Position numbers and translations under genes: made by a program
Shown here: piece by piece, positions 1 through 6,300 of the stretch
How the letters are laid out: the number at the start of each line of letters is the position of its first letter
Numbering within the stretch: position 1 is the first letter of the stretch
Notes under the pieces: model-generated
What the model was told of the DNA's origin: nothing
Seen by the model: only the letters and a program-made list of their open reading frames with translations
Databases searched by the model: none
From: Pirellulales bacterium
Lineage (GTDB): Bacteria > Planctomycetota > Planctomycetia > Pirellulales > JALHLM01
Direction: 5' to 3'
NCBI GenBank assembly: GCA_022844585.1
Contig: JALHLM010000308.1
Span: 1-7,333 of the forward strand
DNA: 7,333 bases

Positions 1-1
1 C

Positions 2-649
2 AATGGCCTAGCCTTGGAGAACCTTTCCAAAGGCAACTACGTGGCAAATTTCGGCAAGTTCACCTATGCGTCGTTCCTCATTCCCACGGAAGCGGGTGCT
101 TTCCAGCCGGAGCCGATCTATCAGATCAAGGAACGTTGGTTTACCAGCGAACAGAGTGAGAGTACTGCCGATAACCTCCAAACTGACGGCATTCCGAAAA
201 TGGGGTACGGCGTGGGTCGCAAAACCTCGCATTTTAAAGATGGCACTTCGAACACGATGTTCATCAGCGAGATCGTGCCGTATGACGCGCCAACATTGGG
301 GATGCATGATCTTCGTGGCGTCTGGGTGTCGCCGGCGATCGGCGCGTCGTCATTCTCCGCGAGGTTCCCACCAAATAACGAAGGTTTGGACGTCATGGGG
401 GCCTGTGGTTACCCCAGCGGAGGGCGGAGCGGCAGCAATTACAACGGCGACTTCCTCTTTTGCAAGAAGCCGACGAGTTTGCGAGGAGAAGATTCCGCGT
501 GCTCACCGCGCAGCCGGCACCAGGGTGGCGTCGTGTGCTCGATGGCTGATAGCTCGGTGCGATTTATCAACGACAGTGTCGACATCAATGTCTTTCAAGC
601 CATGGCGACCCGATCCGGACGCGAGCCGGGAGCGACGAGTGGAGAGTAA
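2..649 (+). CDS. DUF1559 domain-containing protein, C-terminal part (5' end outside window)
   Basis: The frame is already open at the first bases (N-G-L-A-L-E-N-L-S-K-G-N-Y), so the gene starts upstream and the TTG at 14 is not a real start. Visible family signs are the GNY segment near the beginning, the FKDGTSNTMFISEI block (around 238-275), DLRGVW (around 310-325) and the C-terminal block HQGGVVCSMADSSVRFI, followed by a VFQAMATRSG ending. DUF1559 proteins are a hugely expanded planctomycete family. They normally carry an N-terminal type IV pilin-like cleavage/methylation segment, here missing because of the window edge, and have pseudopilin-like roles that are not settled. The usual H-x9-DG signature is altered: the family's ADGS is ADSS here. 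Several cysteines lie between the DLRGVW block and the C-terminal block, a common pattern in the family. The family assignment is firm; the cellular role is unknown. Confidence 0.9.
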   Translation, partial: NGLALENLSKGNYVANFGKFTYASFLIPTEAGAFQPEPIYQIKERWFTSEQSESTADNLQTDGIPKMGYGVGRKTSHFKDGTSNTMFISEIVPYDAPTLGMHDLRGVWVSPAIGASSFSARFPPNNEGLDVMGACGYPSGGRSGSNYNGDFLFCKKPTSLRGEDSACSPRSRHQGGVVCSMADSSVRFINDSVDINVFQAMATRSGREPGATSGE

Positions 650-688
650 TGCGTAAGCAAGCAGAATTCGAAGCAACGGTTGACGCTT

Positions 689-707
689 GCGCGGGGGGCG
701 CTTTTTT
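689..707 (+). terminator. Possible intrinsic terminator after the DUF1559 gene
   Basis: A GCGC/GCGC stem (689-692 with 698-701) encloses a five-G loop and runs straight into TTTTTT (702-707), 40 bases after the stop codon. The stem is only four base pairs, so it is weak as a stand-alone terminator. Its position just past the stop fits termination of the upstream gene. Confidence 0.4.
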
Positions 708-783
708 GCCAGTGATTTGCGTTGCATGCAGCTGCAGGCGTGACAGGGTTAGGTGTCGGGCGGCTGTCCGCTTCTAGTGAAGT

Positions 784-789
784 TATAAT
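784..789 (+). promoter_or_regulatory. Consensus -10 box (TATAAT) upstream of the RNA candidate
   Basis: A perfect TATAAT lies just upstream of three consecutive hairpins and would place a start of transcription near 796. The hexamer 17 bases upstream (761-766, CGGCTG) does not resemble a -35 box, and there is no extended -10 TG motif. Promoter status therefore rests on the -10 match and the context alone. Confidence 0.4.
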
Positions 790-795
790 GGGAGC

Positions 796-900
796 CTATT
801 CGTACGAAGTGGCAATTCAGTACCTCGTACCTCGGAGCGGTCGCATCGCTCCCGGCCTGTCGCGGCAACTCCCTCGCGGGAACCTGTGACAGGCTTTTTT
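796..900 (+). ncRNA. Candidate structured small RNA, about 105 nt
   Basis: Three hairpins follow one another with almost no spacing. GTACGA 802-807 pairs with TCGTAC 825-830; GGAGCG 834-839 pairs with CGCTCC 847-852; GCCTGTC 855-861 pairs with GACAGGC 888-894. The last has an inner TCCC-TCGC-GGGA hairpin (870-881) in its loop and ends in T6. A perfect TATAAT sits at 784-789. The unit lies alone between convergent genes, a common place for independently transcribed small RNAs. It lacks the features I would expect of SRP RNA, tmRNA, tRNA or a known riboswitch. Alternatives are a long 3' UTR of the DUF1559 transcript with a second terminator, or a 33-codon ORF (788-889) in the same interval. The start coordinate is inferred from the -10 box. 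Confidence 0.35.
855..900 (+). terminator. Rho-independent terminator (7-bp stem, T6)
   Basis: GCCTGTC (855-861) is a perfect inverted repeat of GACAGGC (888-894), followed directly by TTTTTT (895-900). The 26-base loop contains its own 4-bp hairpin TCCC/GGGA around TCGC. It works only for + strand transcription, because the opposite strand has no T tract. It would end the small RNA candidate or serve as a second stop for read-through from the DUF1559 gene. Confidence 0.65.
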
Positions 901-1014
901 ATGCGCTGAGTTAGAATCTTGATATGAAGAGAGATTGGTACGAATCGCTATTGGCCTACCGAAGGCTTCCTCGAATCGCGATCCGCCGCGATCGGTCGGT
1001 TAGTCGCTGAGAAC

Positions 1015-2892
1015 TTAAGAACGGCGTCTATTCCGATGGCGGATGACGCCGATCAAGCCAACCAACGCAAGCATAACACCAGCTGGCTCGGGTACAGTGT
1101 CGGCCTGGCCCAAGCCGAAGCTATTGCGGACATTGTTCAAGTCGATGATATCGATGATTCCGTCGTCATTGGTATCACCTAGCCCTGCGCCGCCGAAGTT
1201 GTTGCGGACGTTGTTCAGGTCTTCGACACTGACGATCTCGTCGGCATTCGTATCGCCAACCACCAGCGTGGTCACGATGACGGCCGCGGTTCCGTCGGTG
1301 AAGCTTGCGCCGTACGCAATTTGGCTGGCATCGTTCAGCGCGGCGGCATAGCCGTCGTCGCTGGTACCGCCCGCGAGTAGGCTCAGCAGTGAGATCGTGC
1401 GGAAATCGCCCGGTGTCACTTCCAGTTGTGTGCCTGTGTGTGCGACGAGTCGCAGTCTGCCGCTCAAATCCGTAAACCAGATACCTCGTCCATGCTCATC
1501 CCAGGGGCCGCTGGTAGACGCCTCAAAGGCAATTTGCCCGGTGGATGCCACCAGCGGTCGCTCAAATGCCGGAAGTAGATCGTCACCAAAATCTTGGCCG
1601 ACAAATCGCGTACCATCCGGCGTGCCCGGAGGCTGATCTCCTTCGCGCGCGATCACGGCCCGTGCGCGCACAGCGGGATCCTGCGTCGGGTCGGAGACCC
1701 AGACGGCGTCGTTGTGATCAAAGTCGATGCCATCTCCCTCCACGGTAGCCGAAAACGCCACGCGTCCTGAACCACCGAGCACGGACGTACTGAAGGCCGG
1801 GTAATAGGGATCGACACCCGGCGTGGAGCCGCGGAATAGCGCATTCGGAGCGAATTCATTCGCTGCCCCACCTTCGAAGGCGATAGCTTGCAACGAGCCG
1901 CTAGCGACATTTCCGATCCAGATTCCCGTGTCATCCCGTTGTTGTTCGGGTGTCTCAACGCTGAGATAACCCGTAAAGGCGACATCACCACGATGATTGA
2001 TGCGCGGTTCTCCGAAGGACTCGAAGTTCCGGTCAAGTACACCCGGAGCGGCCGTCTGCGACGAAGTGAGCAACCGCAAATCGACGGGCGTGCCGGCCCA
2101 GATGCCAGAGATAAATGCATCGGTTGACGCATCAAACGCAATTCCGCCAAGGACCAAATTGCTTTGCGTGTTGACGGACGGCGTTCCCAAGCTGCGAAAG
2201 GAGACATCTTCGCCGAGACCTGGGGCTTGTTCCCCCGCGCGGACAATTAACTGCAAATGACTGGGATTCGCTAGCGAGCCAATCCAGGCAGCGCTGTCGT
2301 TGAATGCGTCCACCCCAGGTCCCTGCAATGAGGCCGAAAGTCCGACTTTGCCGAATGAAGTTGGGTTGGCAAAGAACAGCGAAAAACTCGTGCCGGCCGG
2401 GAGTCCTGGTGCCGGATCACCACGACGCGCCATAGTTTGTACGGCCTGCGGAGACCCGGTCCAAATACCGTAGTCGTTCTCCGAGTTCACCGTGCCTTCA
2501 TTGATCAATTGCCCGTAGAACAGCGTCCGACGATCGGCTGTGAGTAATTGAGGCGGTCCCGGAGTGCGAAATCTCACGGCATCGTCGCCCGGCAGCATTT
2601 GGCCTGCCGCGGCTACCAGTTGTAAGTCGTTGACCGTACCGGCGAATACGCCATGCGGTGCGAACTCGGTCGTTGGACCTGATAAAAACGCCTGAAACGC
2701 GACATCGCCGCTGGAACTGATGACGGGCGAGCTAAAACCCTGGAATGTCTGGTCAGAACTCGGTGCCGGCTGATCAGTCACCGCGACGATTCGGCTACCT
2801 GCCAGCACGGAATGTACAGCCACGGCAAGCACGATCAGTGCGGCACTAGCAGGTAACGAGTTATGAATTGCACGATGCAATGGCCACTTCAC
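1015..2892 (-). CDS. Secreted tandem-repeat (NxxGxxAF-type) protein with dockerin-like repeats and PEP-CTERM tail
   Basis: From a GTG at 2892 the product is 625 residues. Residues 1-31 form a Sec signal peptide: a K/H/R-containing start, a hydrophobic core (SAALIVLAVAVHSVLA) and a V-L-A cleavage site. The middle (about 35-540) is seven to eight degenerate repeats of about 60 residues. Each has a [S/N]xxGxxAF-like strand (SSSGDVAFQA, NHRGDVAFTG, STGQIAFEAS), a GIW(T/A/I)G strand and a REG/RAG..APG turn. This matches what is annotated as choice-of-anchor tandem repeat NxxGxxAF proteins, plausibly a beta-propeller. Residues 546-592 are two dockerin-like Ca-binding loops (GDTNADE..., GDTNDDG...), each followed by DLNNVRN. 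Residues 600-625 are a PEP-CTERM signal: VPEP, a hydrophobic stretch ending GLIGVI, then RHRNRRR. The GTG is chosen because GGAG lies seven bases upstream and the signal peptide begins there. An in-frame TTG (2982) lies upstream of the likely transcription start, and ATG 2955 is the main alternative. Export and exosortase-dependent surface sorting are inferred; the ligand is unknown. Confidence 0.85.
   Translation of the reverse strand: MKWPLHRAIHNSLPASAALIVLAVAVHSVLAGSRIVAVTDQPAPSSDQTFQGFSSPVISSSGDVAFQAFLSGPTTEFAPHGVFAGTVNDLQLVAAAGQMLPGDDAVRFRTPGPPQLLTADRRTLFYGQLINEGTVNSENDYGIWTGSPQAVQTMARRGDPAPGLPAGTSFSLFFANPTSFGKVGLSASLQGPGVDAFNDSAAWIGSLANPSHLQLIVRAGEQAPGLGEDVSFRSLGTPSVNTQSNLVLGGIAFDASTDAFISGIWAGTPVDLRLLTSSQTAAPGVLDRNFESFGEPRINHRGDVAFTGYLSVETPEQQRDDTGIWIGNVASGSLQAIAFEGGAANEFAPNALFRGSTPGVDPYYPAFSTSVLGGSGRVAFSATVEGDGIDFDHNDAVWVSDPTQDPAVRARAVIAREGDQPPGTPDGTRFVGQDFGDDLLPAFERPLVASTGQIAFEASTSGPWDEHGRGIWFTDLSGRLRLVAHTGTQLEVTPGDFRTISLLSLLAGGTSDDGYAAALNDASQIAYGASFTDGTAAVIVTTLVVGDTNADEIVSVEDLNNVRNNFGGAGLGDTNDDGIIDIIDLNNVRNSFGLGQADTVPEPAGVMLALVGLIGVIRHRNRRRS
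1117..1257 (-). repeat. Two dockerin-like Ca-binding repeats within the PEP-CTERM gene
   Basis: Two copies lie 78 bases (26 codons) apart. The encoded loops follow DxNxDGxxxxxD: the first reads D-T-N-A-D-E with Glu in place of the usual Gly, the second D-T-N-D-D-G and is canonical. Each is followed by a near-identical DLNNVRNxFG helix. The same 26-codon unit occurs in the large gene at 3533-3742. Confidence 0.85.
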
Positions 2893-2899
2893 GTCAATG

Positions 2900-2903
2900 C
2901 TCC
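2900..2903 (-). promoter_or_regulatory. Ribosome binding site GGAG for the GTG start at 2892
   Basis: GGAG on the minus strand is separated by seven bases (CATTGAC) from GTG at 2892-2890. It decides the start codon in favour of GTG over upstream TTG 2982 and ATG 2955. The spacer resembles the one before the large gene (GAGG, CATTGTC, ATG). Confidence 0.6.
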
Positions 2904-2963
2904 ACAGAAGAGTTGCGGCGTGGTTCAGCTCAAATGGCGGGATTCGCGCTTCCATTTTCCCTC

Positions 2964-2992
2964 GGAATATGGGCGCGGGCAAGCTTTGTCAA
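2964..2992 (-). promoter_or_regulatory. Possible sigma70-type promoter of the PEP-CTERM gene
   Basis: On the minus strand a perfect TTGACA (2992-2987) is followed after exactly 17 bases by TATTCC (2969-2964), a weak -10 that keeps only the TAT. Transcription would begin near 2957, giving a 5' leader of about 65 bases before the GTG start. The -35 match and spacing are good and the -10 is poor. An offset -10 (CATATT, 15-base spacing) is also possible. Confidence 0.35.
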
Positions 2993-3022
2993 GTGACTCC
3001 TCGTCTAGTCCACTTACTTGTC

Positions 3023-3269
3023 ATGTCGACATTATGTGAGAGAGAACGCCCTTCCCATTGGATCGTTCGGCATCGACCGCTACCTTCAAAGCCCCCGCGG
3101 AAGCCGTGCTCGCCGAGCGAACTCAAGAAGTTCAAGTCTTTGGCAGGCAAGGTCCCGACTGAGAAATTGGTCAAAATGTTCGGACGCACATCAGGCGCAA
3201 TTGCTCGAATCGCCCAGTACGAGAGCCTTTTTGCTGGCGCTCAGGAAGACCGAGCAGAAATCGACGTGA
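3023..3269 (+). pseudogene. Small helix-turn-helix-like protein gene, apparently frameshifted
   Basis: From ATG 3023 the frame encodes a core reading SPSELKKFKSLAGKVPTEKL followed by VKMFGRTSGAIARIAQYESL. The pattern (SxxEL..LK.LAGK.PT..IA..LGRT.GA...KA) resembles small Myb/HTH-like proteins common in bacterial genomes. The original frame then runs on with unrelated sequence and into the 3' end of the opposite-strand gene. Dropping one T from the T5 run at 3228-3232 instead gives LLLALRKTEQKST and a TGA at 3267-3269, about 81 residues in all and a basic tail typical of such proteins. The expected conserved Trp before the SPSEL segment is Cys here, and I see no ribosome binding site at ATG 3023, so the first 30 or so residues may not be real. 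It could be a decayed gene, a sequencing error or, less likely, a programmed shift. The family resemblance is from memory, without a database search. Confidence 0.45.
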
Positions 3270-3382
3270 TGCCGTATGGTCGGTCAATAACGCCGTTTTC
3301 CGTGGGTGACTCGCAGTCCTATTGTCGACGGCCGGCGATTGCGTCGCTGGGGCCTTGCCAACCGTGGGAATATCACCAAAGT

Positions 3383-6300
3383 TTAACGCCAGCGTTCACT
3401 TCGCTTTTCAAGCGGTCGCTCTGTATGCGACAGCATTGCAAACACTGCATCGTGCGCCATGCGCCGCAGGCTGTCGGACGTACTCATAGCAGGCGGCTGA
3501 CGCAAATCTCCGACCGACGGCATCTGCTTCACAAAGCCCTTTCGGACAGCATTTAAGACGGCGATGTTGTCCAGGTTGTTGTCGCTCAGTCCAGTGCCAC
3601 CGAAATTATTGCGCACGTTGTTCAGATCTTGGATGCCAACAACGTTGTCGCCGTCGGTGTCGCCCAAACCAGTGCCGCCAAAATTGTTCCGCACGTTGTT
3701 GAGGTCGATGATGTCAACCTCGCCGTCGCAATTGGTGTCGCCCAAACCGCACGTCACGGCAGTGAAGGCGAAAACATAGTTGTCTCCTTCAACATTGTCG
3801 GCGTTGCCGTCCAACCGCGCGCCGGCGGCGTCGGTGATGCCGGCGGCCAGCAGCGTCAGCGCGTAGTCTCCCGCGCCCAGTCCCGGCACTGTCAGTGTGG
3901 CGGTGTTCGTGCCGGCGTTGTATTCCAGCGTCGCCCCACTTAAATCGACCGGCCCGCTGGCGTCATCGACCAGTTGAAGATCGTCGAGCGACAGACTGGC
4001 GGCGACGCTCTCGTGGAACGTGAACGCTGCGCCGGTGGCGTTTCCCAACGCGGACAACACGCGCGGCGGTTGATTGAACGGCGCGCCGCCGGAGAGACGC
4101 GAGGCCGGCACTACCTGACGAGGCTGGTTCGCGCTCGACCAATGTAACCGCGCTTCGGCGCCGCCGCCGTTTTCAAAGTAGTCGATTCGAATGTCGTACT
4201 CCTGCCCAGCCACCAGCGCAATCTGTCCGCTGTGTTCAGTCGAAGGTTGGTCGATAAACGAGTCGATCACCAGTTGATTGTTGACCCACAGCCGGAAACC
4301 GTCGTCGGTGATCGTGTAGAAGGTGTACGTCTGCGTGAACTCCGGAGTCACCATGCCGGTCCAGCGCACGCTGAACGTGTTGGGATCGATCGCGGGGTCG
4401 GGGGAACCTTCGCCCCAGTTGAAATTGACCGTATCGTCGGCGCGCACCAGCGCCAGGCCCGTGAAATTGATGTTGTTGAAGTACTCGCCCTGCAGGCCCG
4501 GCGCGCTGTCCGTGCGAACGCTGATCAAATCGTCCTTCTGAACTACGCGCACAATATCGCCCGTGCTGACGCGCAGGGTAACCGAGTAGTTCCCTTCCGC
4601 GGAATAAACATGCGTGGGGTTCTGCTCGTGACTGGTCGCGCCGTCACCGAAATCCCAGAGCCAGCCGGTAATGCCGGGCATGTTCGAATGGTCGGTGAAT
4701 TTGACGGCCAGATTTGGCGTACCGGAGGTGATATCCGCGTCGAAATCGGCGCCGCCGACGAACTTGACGCGGAAGATCCGCGCGCCGCGATCGATCGGCG
4801 TGACGTAATCCTGGTCCTTGTAGAACTCGCTGAAGTAAATGCCGTCGGGACCGATGGCCATCGCGACGATGCTCCCTTTGCCGGAGCCGGTGTACTCGAG
4901 GAAGTTCGTCAGACTGCCGACGAGATTGCCGTTAGCGTCGAGCACGAACTCCTCGATCTTCTTGCCATTGCTCTGCGGGCCGGTGCCCCAGGTCGGGCCG
5001 GACTCCGCGACGAACGCATGGTCGTATTTCTCGGCCGGGAAGCCGCTGCCGCCGAATGTCTCGGGTTCGATGAAGCCGATGTTGGTCGGCGCTGTCGCTG
5101 GGGACCAGTTGTAAATCGCGAAGTTTTCCATACTTGCGTCGGAGCCGTTCCACAGATAATTCCGTCCGCGCACCACTTGGGCGAAGCGGTCCACGCTGGG
5201 ACCGTTTTCCACTTCGTAGTGCATGCCGTCCGACGCGCGCCATGCACCGCCAAATGGATTGCGGAAGCCGTAGGCGTAAACGTAATCCGTGGCCGTGATG
5301 CCATTGCCGGCGTTGTAGAACGGATTGTCCGCCGGCGCCGTGCCGTCCGTGTTCATCCGCAGGATTTTGCCGCGATAGGAGTTCAGGTTCTGCGCCGTCC
5401 CGGCGTCGAAGCCGTCTCCCACGTGAACGTAGAGCTTGCCGTCCGGGTCGAAGCTGACGTTCGAGATCTGGTGCGATTGCCCCATCGATTCGCCCGGCAT
5501 GTCGCGAATAATCGTCTGCGTGGCGGACGTCAGCCCGCCGTCGTTGCTGTGGAATCGCACAACCTTCGGATAGTGCGGCGCGGCCTCCACGCCGGGCACG
5601 GAGCTGTAGAGATACGCCGCGAACACGTCGCCGGTGGCGGCGTCGACGGCGATGCCAGTCAGTCCTTGCTCGCCCGAGCCGGGGAATGAACCTGTCGGAT
5701 TGAAGTTCAGCAGATCGCTGGCGTAGTCATGCACTTCGCCGCCGCGGGTGACGACCTTGATGTTGCCGTACAGTTCGGAAACGTAGTACAGCGGGTCGTG
5801 CGGATCGTCGCCAGGATTCGGCACGAAGGCGATGTTCGCCGGCAATTGAAAATCTTCCGCGACGACTTCAACCTCGTAACCGGGCGCCGCGGCGAACGGC
5901 ACCGGCGTCGTGCGCGCGAGCAACGAGAAGTCCGGTTCGGTCTGCGCCGCCGTGCCGAAGAAGGTGCTGCCGTCGATGGAGACCCAGAAGTAGGCGCTCT
6001 CGCCCGCGAGCAGATTCAAGGTCGGCAAGTAAACGGTGTGAGAACCTTCGTGGTCGGAGAACGTGAGGTCCGTTTCCGCCAGCGACAGGCCGTTCGCGCT
6101 GGCCTGTACGCGGACGCGTAACGCGACATGCTCGGCCAACTCGGCGGGATTGACGACTTGATTGCCGGCGGCCGCCTGACCACGCAGTTCCAGGAGCGCT
6201 TCCCCGCCCGCACCTTCCAAGTGCAAGCTCGCCGGCGGTGCGCCTGCCGGCAGATCGACGTCCAGTTGCGCCGCGGTTCGCCAGGTCGGCGCCGGCGCGG

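Larger units (their letters stand above)
650..1014. other. Intergenic region between convergent genes
   Basis: These 365 bases separate the 3' end of the DUF1559 gene from the 3' end of the minus-strand PEP-CTERM gene. On the + strand they contain a short GC hairpin with a T tract (689-707) and a promoter-hairpin-terminator unit (784-900), listed separately. An 8-base direct repeat GTGACAGG occurs at 740-747 and 886-893. I see no A-rich run that would give the minus-strand gene an intrinsic terminator. The stretch 901-1014 holds only a short palindrome and a 28-codon ORF without a ribosome binding site. Confidence 0.7.

Noticed and set aside
66..656. 196-codon overlapping frame on the + strand
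   Set aside because: It is a shadow of the DUF1559 frame: Arg/Ser-rich, no motif, while the other frame matches the family throughout.
731..760. Overlapping palindromes around GCATGCAGCTGCAG as a possible operator
   Set aside because: They are short overlapping six-base palindromes without a symmetrical spaced arrangement or an adjacent gene start.
979..994. Inverted repeat CGATC/GATCG near the end of the PEP-CTERM gene
   Set aside because: It has only five base pairs and no T tract on either strand, so it is not a credible terminator.
924..1010. 28-codon ORF (MKRDWYESLL...) after the intergenic terminator
   Set aside because: There is no ribosome binding site or recognisable similarity, and the length is expected by chance.
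2989..3189. 66-codon minus-strand ORF upstream of the PEP-CTERM gene
   Set aside because: It is antisense to the HTH-like gene remnant, has no recognisable motif, and ends next to the proposed promoter.
2897..3556. 219-codon + strand ORF as one complete gene
   Set aside because: Only the middle looks like a protein. The ends overlap the 5' end of one minus-strand gene and the 3' end of the other, and a better C-terminus appears in the adjacent frame after a one-base shift.
4232..5689. 485-codon open frame on the + strand
   Set aside because: It lies wholly antisense to the well-supported dehydrogenase and PA14 coding region. Its composition (Arg/Val/Ala-rich, no recognisable domain) fits a G+C-driven shadow.
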